From the NCBI GenBank assembly GCA_028015205.1, contig CM051518.1, positions 28,338,501-28,402,500 of the forward strand: 64,000 bases of DNA, in the 5' to 3' direction. The notes beneath the pieces were generated by a model, which saw nothing but the letters and a program-made list of their open reading frames with translations, did not search any database and was not told the DNA's origin. The position numbers were made by a program, and so were the translations under genes. Source of the stretch: Mytilisepta virgata. Its lineage: Eukaryota > Mollusca > Bivalvia > Mytilida > Mytilidae. Each line of letters starts with the position of its first letter. Position 1 is the stretch's first letter. This document shows positions 1 to 27,359 of this stretch, piece by piece.

Positions 1-751
1 TTTACTTACTATAAATCTATATTTCTTTTGCCAATCTATGTTTCTATGTAGAATATCAATTCTGAAATGGAAAAAAATAAAATATAAGATGGCTATCCAT
101 ATCTATGCTGTCCCATCAATTATATAAAACTAAATTTAAATTTTCAAGTCTCTCTTTAGTATAATTTAAATGTCATGTTTAGTTCATTCATCATGAAACT
201 GAAATTAAATACTTCATTTAAATTTTAATGAAAAAAAGTTATTCCAAAAATAGCAACTCAAATGTTTTGTCATCAATAAATTCAAAAATTACACAAAATA
301 CAAATTTTCAATTCACAGATACTTTTCCATTCACACATGCATGCACCATTAAACTGTAAATTTATGTCTAAGGATGTGTCTTTTAAGAATTGTATATTAT
401 AGTTATCTCCAATATGAGAAGGCATCTGACCTTATATGTTAATAGTATATCCTTAAATTTATCAATTTTTACAAACTCAATAAAACCTAATCTGAGAAAA
501 ATTAATATAAGGAACTACACTTTTGATGATTGGCAATTGGAAAACAGTTTTAAAATTTAAACTCATTTCCCAACCTTTGTTGTAATACAGGGAGACAACT
601 CTTATTACAAAAACAACAAAACTTTGCAGGTGGATGGAGAAAGGCTCAGTTGACAAAATTTATTTAGGAAAAACAGAACTGTGCAGTAAAGAAGAAAAGT
701 TTTAATCACACTGACCCACATGGTTATTCAAGCAGTTATTATTTTTAATAC
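1..751. other. intronic sequence of MRPL4, no exon seen
   Basis: AT-rich sequence downstream (on the minus strand) of the MRPL4 donor at 751/750. I looked on the minus strand for the next conserved block of uL4m (the stretch after the LHP..VF motif) and did not find it, so the next exon probably lies beyond the left edge. No repeat or RNA gene recognised. Confidence 0.5.
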
Positions 752-3013
752 CTTGGATATGCTCCAAACACTTTTGGATGAAGATCTATAATGCCTACTT
801 TTTCATCTTCTAGTGTTGCCATAGTATCCAACCATGCTTGTTTTGTTGGTAGATAAAGGGAAGGATATTCAACATTTCTAGATGTTATTAATGGCAAAGG
901 TGGTCTGTCAGGTACATAACTTTGTGTATCTAAAATTATATAAGTGTGATATAAGTAAAATCAATCTATAACATAATAGCAAATTAATAATTTTTTATAG
1001 AAACAGCTATGGAAATACACATGTTTTGTTCATGCTTTTACAACGTCACCTAACAAAAGACAAATAATGCAACACAATAGACCAAAGGTTAGCCAATTTT
1101 AATACATGTGATTATGACTGCGTTTACAAGCATAGACTTAAATGTATGTATCAATATTAACACAAAATATTATAGAACAGACATGCTTAGTAATCTTATG
1201 TACACTCCACATCTGTCTATATCATTTCTTTTAATCTTACATCAGTCAAAATAAGTATAATGATGACTTACAGTTGCACACAAATAAAATATAACTTCCA
1301 ATATTTCATTACTATACAAAGACTTACTCAGAACTTCTGTTGCAGGTTCTGAATCAACAGCAGTTTCCTTTTTCAATACATCTGTTGTAGCAAATGTCTA
1401 AAAGTAAAACAATATTTCATTAAAATAAATTCAAATGCATTATTTTATCAATCATTTGGTGATTGTAGAAGATTTTACACTCTTCATGCAAATTGCATTT
1501 ATTTGTATCAATATTTTAAAATACAAGAAATTTCCATATCTCAAAGGCATATCTTAGGGGGGGACACCAGAATTGAAAAATAGTGTACCAGTGTGATAGA
1601 AAGAATCAGAGAAAGTAGATAAATGGAGCACGGAACCCGTCAAAAAATACTCTATCCTTTGGTTATACATACGTTTTGCAAAACGCTCTAGTTTTTACAA
1701 ACACTTAGACAATTTGAATTGGGTGAATCTTAGCGGGGAAAGAATACCAAAAACAAATTGTCGAAGTGTTTGTAAAAACTAGAAAGTCAAGCATAAAGTG
1801 TGTGTTACCAAAAGAAAGAGTATTTTTTACTGATTTCCCTGGTCTATTTTTTTACTTCTCCGATACTTAATATTGCTGTAAAACAATCTTTTTCGATTCT
1901 GGTTATTCTAGCTATAAAGTTCATGAACAGGTGCCCTTACCCTGTAATTAAAGAAATTTTGTAAACAAGATAAGGGAAATTACTATATTGATAAATTTTA
2001 TTATCAATAATGTTAATCACTCATTATAAAAAATTAAATATAAATAAGGGTGGAATATGGGTGATCTTCATTGTATCAAAAATGAGTCAAAGTAACATGT
2101 CAACATTTTTCAATAAGAGACCTATTGAAGATGACAATCCTCAACAAAACAAATTAAATGTTCCTGTACAGTAAATAAATACTCCTCTTCTGAATACATC
2201 TTTCAGTTTGGTTTGTGACATTATCAGCTTCATTTAAATTGTGGACTCATCATTTTTACACGGTAAATTGGACTCAAAATAATATTTGGGACTCCAAATT
2301 TTCATATTTGGTGAGTCCTGGACTAATAGATAAAAATCCTACCAAAAACTCTGATTACCATGATTATGTATTTATTCACTTATTCAAAAATTACTGTCAA
2401 AGTTAAAGGATAACTGGCATCATGTGCCCGATAAAATTCAATAGTTTTGTTTACCCTTAATTCTTTTAATATGAAATACTTTCCATGGGACATTATTTAA
2501 CTATAAAATACATTCCTCCTGTATGAAATTTTTTCCTTCTTTCAACAATGATTTTATCTCATTCCAAAAAAGCTTTCAGAATAAAAATGTATTGCCTGAT
2601 ATTAGATGAAATAGTTTCCTGAAGGGATGCGAGTAATTTTCAGTATGTAATTTTCATTAAAAGTTACAAAGGTGTTAGTCAGGATAAAATCTTACAGTAT
2701 CTAATCATTAAATTAGGTTTCCACCTCATTACAGGTAAATGTTAATGGAGCTGAGTTGTTTTCACTGTTGTAATAAAAACTCAGAATTAACTTGTTCTTT
2801 ATCAACCCATCAAAATTGAAGAGGATAATAGCATTTATGAATATTATTAAATTCCTATCAATTACAGTTGTGTTTGTTTAAAACAATTGTAAATTATTAG
2901 AAGAAAGTATTAAATGTTACACTTACACGTGCAAGTGTACTTCTTAACAAAGTGTGAGTATTCTGCTTAATATGCAGAGTTATTCTTAAAATGTGTGGTG
3001 ATGTGCAAAACAT
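752..3013 (-). CDS. MRPL4: mitochondrial ribosomal protein L4 (uL4m), 5' three coding exons, partial
   Basis: Large-subunit protein of the mitochondrial ribosome. Coding exons on the minus strand: 3013..2927 (29 codons, starts MFCTSPHILR), 1397..1328 (70 nt) and 929..752 (178 nt). All donors begin GT and acceptors end AG. Phases join as 0, 1 and 2 with no frame break. The first ~34 residues are rich in Arg, Lys, Thr and Leu with no acidic residue, and LAR/TFA spans the first junction, as expected of a mitochondrial presequence. Exon 3 contains VPDRPPLPLITSRNVEYPSL, then QAWLDTMATLEDEKVGIIDL followed by HPKVFGAYPR, which aligns with the N-terminal part of animal MRPL4 (QAWVESL...VGLADLHPDVF in human, from memory). 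The gene continues left of base 752 in phase 2 and its 3' part is outside the window. It is divergent from POLR2G. Confidence 0.88.
1567..1902. repeat. foldback MITE-like element in MRPL4 intron 1
   Basis: Two imperfect inverted arms of about 150 bp (1567..1716 and 1754..1902) flank a ~37-nt loop. The best-conserved inner block, CTAGTTTTTACAAACACTT, occurs at about 1690 and in reverse complement at about 1765. The outer ends are CCAGAATTGAAAA and its near-complement TTTTTCGATTCTGG. No coding capacity. Superfamily not assigned because I see no clear target duplication. Confidence 0.7.
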
Positions 3014-3173
3014 TTTCAACGAAGTCTTCAACACAGAGTTGCTGTTCTTGTTATGTTCGACTGGTATTATAATCTAAATATTTCGGATCCGTTGACTCTT
3101 TACTAGGTTCGCCAGAATAAGTCCCTGTCTACTGAAGGGACATAATAAGCTGGGATTGCGACAACAGTCAACA
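3014..3173. promoter_or_regulatory. putative bidirectional promoter between MRPL4 and POLR2G
   Basis: Only 160 bp separate the divergent start codons of MRPL4 (3013, minus) and POLR2G (3174, plus). Both 5' UTRs and both core promoters must therefore lie in or around this interval, unless untranslated 5' exons exist further away. I see no canonical TATA box placed for either gene. The interval is less AT-rich than its surroundings. Housekeeping pairs often have this arrangement; shared regulation is an inference. Confidence 0.6.
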
Positions 3174-19033
<15,860 letters not shown>

Positions 19034-19400
19034 TCTTGTCCATGTATATACCACAGAGGCAGCAAAAACAAGGGCAGAAAGAAGATTTTTCGTTTTTCTG
19101 TTTTGATAGCAGAAAGTCCACTCATTCAAAAATGTACTTTATAAGTGACACGTGACAAATGTTGAATCTATCCAGGAAGGATTTATTTCTGTTAAAAGCT
19201 TTACTCCCAAATGTTGGTGTTTAAACTAGAAATAATGTATTTACATTTGTATGTCTTTTGTGCATAAATATTTTGTCACTTGTCTTGAGTTTTATATTAA
19301 ATATATCCTGACATGGTATTGCTCTTAACATTATTTGAAGGTGTCCAGCCTCTAAACAACTTTAATAAACTAATATAGCCAAAAATAATTGTGGAAACAG
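19034..19400 (+). other. POLR2G 3' UTR and probable polyadenylation region
   Basis: Follows the stop codon TGA at 19031..19033. Candidate polyadenylation hexamers are ATTAAA at 19296 and AATAAA at 19374. The choice of site is an inference. Confidence 0.5.
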
Positions 19401-19739
19401 TTTCTTAGGTTTTTTTTTTTTTTAGGTATATAGAGTATTTTTACCTTGATTTTTTTAAAAGTCTGGTTATCAGATTGGGGATGTAGGGTGGGGAGTTAGG
19501 CGACTCCAAACAGTGATGAGGTGTTCAAAATTCAATAGCTCCAAGCAATTGCCATATCAAAGATGATTACTTTTATATAAATATATTGTTGGTACCATAC
19601 TTAATCCATTTTTTGACACTAAAATACACCTATTTCTTAAGGAAATTGGAAAATTGTTGAAAAATTATAGATTTTGTCTTTGCACGAGTACTTTTGACAA
19701 AAACTAGTACTGTGAGTGACCTCACTGGCAATACTAGGA

Positions 19740-20665
19740 GTCGCGCTTAAAAGCTTTAAACATGTAAAACCCTTAAGTGATTAGCATCCTTTGCAAGCAT
19801 CTGGCAATAATTATCTTACTTCATGCACATTTACATATGATGCCCAACCTTCATATAAAGTTTCATAAAAATCCATTGAATGGTTTACGAGGAATTGCAC
19901 TTGCAAGCTCTAAACATGTAAAACCCTTAATTTGGATTATCTCACTTTGCAAGCATTCGGCGATAATTATCTTGCTTCATGCACATCTACATATGATGGC
20001 CAACCTTAATAAAGTTTCATCAAAATCTATTGAACTGTTAGGAGTTGCGCTTACAAGCTTAAAACATGTAAAACCCTTAAGCAGGATTATCTCCCTTTGC
20101 AAGCATCTGCTGATAATTATTTTGCTTCATGCTCCTCTACATTATCCCCAACCTTCATATAAAGTTCCATCAAAATCCAACGAACAGTTTAGGAGTTTGT
20201 GCTTACAAGATTTAAACATGTATAATTCTTAAGTTGGATTGTCTCCCTTTGCAAGCATCCAGCTATAATTATCTTGCTTCATACACATCTACATATGATG
20301 ACCAATCTTCATATAAAGTTTCATCAAAATCCATTGAACGGTTTATGAGTTGCGCTTACAAGCTTTAAAAATGTAAAACCCGTAAGTTGGATCATCTCCC
20401 TTTGCAAGCATCCGGCGATAATTATCTTGCTTCTTGGACATCTACCTATGATGCCCAACCTTCATATAAAGTTTTTTCAAACTCCATTGAATGGTTTAGG
20501 AGGAGTTGTGTTACAAGCTTTAAACATGTAAAACCCTTAAGTTGGATTATTTCACTTTGCAAACATCTGGCGATAATTATCTTGCTTCATGTATATCTAC
20601 ATCTACATTTGACCTTCATATAAAGTTTCATCAAAATCCACTAAAAGGTTTAGGAGCTTACAAGA
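19740..20665 (+). repeat. tandem array, ~152-bp unit, about six copies
   Basis: The landmark CATGTAAAACCCTTAA recurs at 19761, 19915, 20065, 20217 (diverged), 20370 (diverged) and 20525, a period of 150-155 bp. Each unit also carries CTTTGCAAGCATCNGGCGAT, CTTGCTTCATGCACATCTAC and AAGTTTCATCAAAATCCATT. Reading frames here are repeat-encoded and not conserved between units. Confidence 0.85.
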
Positions 20666-23600
20666 CATATGGTCATACTCAACAGCAACCAAACACGGGC
20701 TACAAAGTTTTCTTATATTGGTTCAATTTGGTACTTATCCGTGCAGATGTAACTAAACTGGCTATCCTTCAGAATAAAAATACTAACATAACTACTAAAT
20801 AATATTTTAACGATTTTGCTTAGCAATTAAACGATACATTTCAAGTACAAACATTGTCTAGTATTTTCATTGAAAGCATTTGCTAGTATTTATAGACGTA
20901 CCACTTGCTTATAAACACCGACTTTGATTAAAACTCTTCAAAAGATCGTTTTGATATGCTCTTTTAAGCATTTATCAATTATTCAATAGATTAAACTCTT
21001 GAAAATTTGACTGATTGAAGTCATATTCATGCACAACAGCAAAGCTGCAAATAATTGTCTAGTGCAAGCTTTTCCTTGAGATTTTATTTATATAACAGAA
21101 ATATAGAATAATATGCGAACATAGTAATTTACTAGGGCACAGTAATAGTAAAATATGACCGTTTATTTGCATAATTTTCTGCAGAGGTCGCAAATACTGA
21201 TAAAATTGATGACGATTAATTGTTATTTTATTGATATGTGCCATTGCATAGAATTAAAAGTGACATTTAATGTTCATAGTTCTCATGTTTTTTTGTTTTG
21301 GTAAATTGACTTTGTTTTATGACCCTGTCTATTTTATTGCTCCTAAGCTAATTTTGTTACATAAAATTACTTGAACTCTTTAACAAATTAGAAAACACGC
21401 ACTTACAAATGTTTATTGATATTTTTCAATGTTTTGTCGAGTTTGCCGAGACACTATTATTTGTTCTGTCCGAAAAATAAAACATGTACTAAATTATTCA
21501 CTTTTTTTCTAACACCAAATAAGGTATGTGTTCGAAGTTTAGCAGTCAGAACAAACTTTAACAAGATATGTAAATAAAACAGCTACAAAACACAATAGAG
21601 GCAGAATTTAGATAGAAATCTAAAGTTGGGCGAATTCATGGAAACAATAAGACAATAACAGAAACATATAACAAAAGGAATAAAAATAAAAAAAAACACA
21701 GCAAATGAAAAGGATTAGAACAAGACAGCACACAAATATAAGGACTAGCAACGTGAACTTGCATTGGGGAAACAAAAAAAAAAAATGGAGCATGTGAACT
21801 CCAACAAGTCTCGTAAGAGTAATAATATCCTGCTTGTTTGTATTAGAGGAAATCTGTTTTAGAGTCATATTCGATGTTAGAATAAGAAAGGCGAAAATAT
21901 AGCAAAAGATATTTAGTGATTGGAGGATAGAAATTGTGTACCCTTAGATCAAATTGAGGTAACACCTTTAGAATCTCTGGAGTGATGGTATTTGAAAGCG
22001 TCATATAAAATAAATCACACCTATTAGTAAATAGTTTTATTCAGTTCAGAAATAGAGTTACCATCACTGGTCGGATTTTGGAAGACATTGATTGACTTTA
22101 GTGAGCTGATTTTCCAGTACAGGTTTGTCACAAAGCAATATTAAATGAAGGAATGAAACATTGAAGGTTACGTTTCTCTAATATCTCAGTAAACCATGTC
22201 AATATGAAGATGTCCTGTGTGATATTTCAACTGGATTAATGTCTCTACAGCGGGACTATTTGTAATTAATCATTAAAATGTCTGCTGCTTACGTTTTTAT
22301 TAGCTGAGGATTTGCAATCAAATCTAAAACATTGACGGAATCAATCAAACATCCATTTATGCGAGTATTTTTTAGCACTGCCATAGCTCTTGACGTACGT
22401 TCAGAATTACATTAGATGTACATTAAACATATATTTATCAGATACGTAACTTTTAATAGAAAATAATCCACGCAAATGAACAAATTTAGATTTCTTTCTG
22501 GTATTTTAGGAAGCAATTGACGACATGATAAAACAACCAAACAAAAGATAAGAAATCCAACCGTCGAACTAACATACAATTTCATTAATGTCATATATTT
22601 TATCAATAGGAAAATTACCTTCAATAAAATTTTATTCTTCTTCAATAATGCAAGGCTGGATTTCCATATAAACAAGATGGATTTTCGCTGTATAATTTCA
22701 ATAAAGATAGTGAATACACCATTTGAGCGATTGATGTACTAATAAATTCGGACTGCAGAATGTATTTTTGCTACTTGAAGAAATCGCTCATAAGAAAGGT
22801 TAAAATGTCCCTAGAAACTCGAAACCTCTTTACCCATTTCCAATTTAAAAATTTCAAATCAGATGGATTGATGGAGGTTTCACGTGACAAAATGACACAG
22901 AAACATCTATTGACTGGTCTTCTTTCTGCTAATTACACGGTGGTTTGTCTATTACAATATGTACTTTATTCCAGCTCTGCGAATTCGTATCGTTTAAAGC
23001 AAATAAAGGACATCGACACCTTTTCCTTAACGCGTCCAGCTTTTTGAAATAAACAATTTCAGTTGTTTTATAATTCGTGATCACTGGTAAATTAGAATGC
23101 ACAACGAGATTATTGAGAGTCACACATGCCACTTCTCATTGACAACAGTCCTACTGGGTATCGCCAAATGTTTTGCCCCCATTATTATGGTATTTGAATG
23201 CGCACATTTCATTTCGACTTTCAACTTTTCGGCTCTGAGTACGGCTGATGAGGCTATTTTAATTTGTCGCTACAAGCACTGCATTAACATTAGTACGACA
23301 ATACTGTTATCAAGTTCTTTGACCTTAAAATACAGAATTAGAACACTTGCAAAGTATTTGAAGGTTTCTGGACTAATTTAATAATTCTAACCCCCGAACT
23401 TATTATAATTTCCACTATATTCGTGACACGAACAAACAAATACTACTTAAAGTCCGAAAATGCAAAATTCGAAGTAAAAATGTGTTATGTGTGTATTTTT
23501 TATTTATCTGTTGCAAGTTAATTTTTCGACTCTAACGCATAAAAAAAATCTCTAGTTGCATATATATAAATCTTGAATCGGGTGAAACCTTGTCGTCGCA

Positions 23601-25451
23601 AATGTATTGAGAACATAAAAACTAAAACACTTCCCGCCATTTAAAAAAAAGTAAAGGTCTATTTAGTCACGCAGAACTGTAACTATCAATATGGTTAGGT
23701 TAAACATATCATATTGTAGTAAAATATAATTATTGCTTCAAAAGAGAATAATATGTGTACACCAGAGATTATTAGACTAAAATTTAAGTTTTAGTGAAGA
23801 AGAAATGACCAAACTGATTTTCTATTACACAACCTTTAGATAAAATTAAAGATTAATAAAATAAATATTCTATGCTACCATTTTATATGCATTGATTACG
23901 AACATTTGCACAAATTATGTTTCAATATCAGAATTATTCAAAGGGGGTGCCGATACAATGTCAAAAACTGCCAATGACAAAATGGCTGAAAAAGGAGGAC
24001 TTAAACCCATTTAATGACCAAAGGACAGAGCAAGACATGCAGGAGAAAGTCCTTGATTATATTCTAAAAACTTAAAAATATTTAAACAATTAATAATTCT
24101 AGCGACAGAGGTTAGACTTCCACTAGAACCCCCTTCCATGTATGTCTTTAATTATTCCTACATTCAGGGGGTTTAAATCCAAAGAGCAGGTGATACTACT
24201 TCCAGACCAACATAGGTATCAATACAGGTGATACAGTTTTAATGAATGAATGTAAATTTGTCAATATGTTGTGTTTATATTACAAATAACGACATTATTG
24301 TCGTAATTTGCCCGAAAATTCCACAACACAATTATAAACACATAGATGATTAAATGCCAAAAGGACCAAAAACCATCAGAGATAAGATTTGGAGGACAAA
24401 CCGCTTGTTTTCAAATCGTTTCAACCAGTAAGTACAAATAATAAAGATGCCATAGCTGGAGACCTAATTCTTTCAGCAGTGTTTTCCCGCTTGCTGGTTG
24501 CAATAGAAAACATAAATTCTATCGTACCTATTTCGATGTACTGTTGATACATGCTTTTGTCTCATCAGCAGTATTTTAGGCTTACAGTTTAAAAAGCTTA
24601 AAACATAATCAAATATGTCGCAGAAAAGACTTAAATTAAACATGATAAAAAAAAGTTAAACATTAACAAAATTTCCATTTTAGAATAGTAAATTAGCAGT
24701 ACGTTGCTCAGATTCAAATACCAAAATGGCCGAAACAGTAAACCAAGATACAATGAAAAGTCAAAATATATATTCTTTAGTTTAGGACCATTATATTTTG
24801 AAGTTCCTAATTGATCTATTGGTATCCGACTAGAAGCCGTTTTCCCATAGGGTCCTTTGTTTTTAAAAAAAAATCGGTCTTGGCAGCTTCGTAGTTTGAG
24901 GACTATAATCGATCAGTAAAAAATGGTTGCTTGCTGAGAACAATTTATCTGTAATTTTGGGCGAGGTGACTAAATATCAAGCATAATGAAACCTCCTCAA
25001 AACAGTAATTAAATTTAGTTGATAATGTCAGAAATAATGCAAGAAAGAAGAAGACCAATGTTATTACATAAGAAAATGTCAATGTATACGCCAATGCAAG
25101 TCAATTATCTGGAACCTTTAGAACAATAATTAAGGCAATGACATTCACATTAACCGATTTAAAAACTACAGATCTGCACGTTCTAAGCTTCTGACGTCAT
25201 TGACACATGTATTGTCAAGTGCAATCAAATACATTAATATTTAAAGAACGTACATGTATAATGCAATATTGTAAATTTAGGAGCTTTGGCGGACTAATAT
25301 GCCGGTTTAATTGCCGTATATATCATGAAATATAACTTAAAATGAAAGACAGATTAATTTGAAACTATCTCGTGTCTTAATCACAACCAATAACTGCAAT
25401 AAGATCAAATGTACAAGCTTTAAGAGAAATTCGTATTATTTTTCTACATTA
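20666..25451. other. intergenic DNA, no gene recognised
   Basis: Between the 152-bp array and the Harbinger-like MITE. AT-rich. Short frames at 22412..22675 (minus), 22760..23047 and 23097..23381 (plus) have no recognisable domain and no exon-like borders. Around 21600..21870 is an A-rich stretch whose minus strand reads as a hydrophobic frame and may be an old interspersed repeat. Confidence 0.5.
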
Positions 25452-25791
25452 GGCCACACCAAATTTATTTTTAGTTCTTTGGATTTTTTGGCAAAAATAA
25501 GTGCGAGCGAAACAATTTTTTTTCTTGAGGACTAGTTTTTTTTAGGCGAAGATCAAGATTTACGTGCTGCACACATTTTTTAACTATATAAAATACTGCA
25601 ACAAAAAAAAATGGAAAAAATACCGATTTTTACCAAATTCTAGGAGCAGGCCAACCCTTTTCATTTTTAATTCCTAAAAAATGTAGAAGTTGAGGCGAAT
25701 TTTCAGCTTTTTGGCCAGATGCAACGGTAAGAAAAAGTGCGAAAGTCGGAGAGGCGAAATCCAAAGAACTAAAAACCAACTTGGTGTGGCC
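25452..25791. mobile_element. MITE, probably PIF/Harbinger type
   Basis: 340-bp element with ~38-bp imperfect terminal inverted repeats: left GGCCACACCAAATTTATTTT TAGTTCTTTGG, right CCAAAGAACTAAAAACCAAC TTGGTGTGGCC. Flanked by the trinucleotide TTA on both sides (25449..25451 and 25792..25794). A 3-bp TWA duplication is the hallmark of PIF/Harbinger elements. No transposase inside. Confidence 0.75.
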
Positions 25792-26424
25792 TTAAATGAA
25801 TTACTGTTTTAGTTACAAAAACTTACGTAGTTAAAGTAGCACTAGTGTAAAAACCATGAAATTTTCTGAAATTAAGTAGTATTCAGCTCTGTCCTTATGT
25901 AGTTCCAAGATACATTTAAAAAAATATTTGGATTAAGTTTTACTCTACACCACTTTACATTTTATCTTGTTTTTCTATTCTTTGGGTCTCCAACATTATT
26001 TAAGGGAGATGAGTTGTCAACATGCATAAAAATAATGTTATTGAATATTTATTGATGCTTCATATGATATTGCCATTGTTACATAAAGGTTACCCTACTG
26101 AAAATTTTAGACCTTATTACCGTCACAATACGCCTTAAGTTTGTGAAACAGTAAAACAAATTAGGAAAATACACATCGTAATAGCAATCAATGGTTATGA
26201 GTGAAAAAAAAATATAGGGGAAAGTGGCCCTACTCCTTTGGCACGCACCAAGAATATATTAATTCAGAAACTAAAGTTGTTATACATTTCTTGATTACTC
26301 ATCACCCAAAATTTGGAAAGCTAAAACTAAAACTGTTAGCAATAAAATGAACCTAAATTGTGTGATTTGAGTGTACAGAGAGTTACACGATTCATGGATA
26401 CAATTTTAATGTCATCCAAATATT

Positions 26425-26529
26425 CGTGTTTGACACATCCTGCCAAGTCAGGGCTTGTATCCACGTTCGTTCCTACAAGAAAGAACGTGGATAAAAAAAA
26501 CCTGACTTGGGAGGATGTGTTTGACCACG
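26425..26529. repeat. 105-bp imperfect hairpin
   Basis: Arms 26425..26474 and 26478..26529 pair over about 50 bp with only a few mismatches, around a 3-nt loop (ACA). Paired blocks include CACATCCTGCCAAGTCAGG with CCTGACTTGGGAGGATGTG and TATCCACGTTC with GAACGTGGATA. Overlapping frames on both strands are a by-product. It could be a very small foldback element or a miRNA-like precursor. Confidence 0.75.
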
Positions 26530-26920
26530 CTGTACATTGCAGTTGTGTTTTTTCCATTAAGGATTGGATACATTATTTCCGGGCTGTATTTACTGCATTG
26601 GCGTTTGTCTTACAGTTATGGCAATATTGTTTGTAATAGAATATCTGAGAGGGAGAGATTTCACTAATGACTACAGGAGTTCAGTTGTGTCATTTGCCTG
26701 AACTATATAGAACGAAGGATTCCGAGAAATGAAGACTGATATTTGAGATATTGGCTATAACTGATCATTTGCAGGGAATCAGTAATACGAATTAGTTAAT
26801 AGAAATTATACATAGACGAGTTCTTTCCCTTTAGGTAATTATAGAAACTGAATACAAGAAAAATTTTTAAAAATTCATATATATATAAGTCTAAAGATTT
26901 CGTGTTGACAAATATTTCGG

Positions 26921-26966
<46 letters not shown>
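26921..26966 (+). repeat. (TA)n microsatellite
   Basis: About 23 TA dinucleotides in a row, in intergenic DNA. Confidence 0.9.
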
Positions 26967-26969
<3 letters not shown>

Positions 26970-27154
26970 AAAGTATAAATTTATCAACTTCTATGTAAAA
27001 TGCGTTCATAATCGCCTGAGAAAATTTGGTAACCACATCGATTGTCAGGAAAACAAACGTTCATAGGTTTTTAGAGGTTGGAAACAAATAGCACACCCAC
27101 TTATTTAATTCATAATAATTTATTATGGTTGAAATTTTACGATATGCTGTGTAA

Positions 27155-27356
27155 TTTCAAAATTTGGGGAATGTGATTCGATGAAATTACTCTATTTATA
27201 TACACACAATTATGGTTGCAAAATCTGTTCCGAAAAAATATTGGCCACGATAGGGATGGAAAATTAGTTCATCTCTACTGATATGTAATTAACCATAACT
27301 GAACAAACACTCTAAGGGAATAATATTACATCGAATCAAATTCTGGAATTTTGAAA
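27155..27356. repeat. small foldback element
   Basis: Outer inverted blocks at 27155..27189 and 27321..27356 share TTTCAAAATT and GATTCGATG. An inner pair ATTATGGTT / AACCATAAC lies at about 27209 and 27291. About 200 bp long, non-coding, boundaries approximate. Confidence 0.5.
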
Positions 27357-27359
27357 TAA

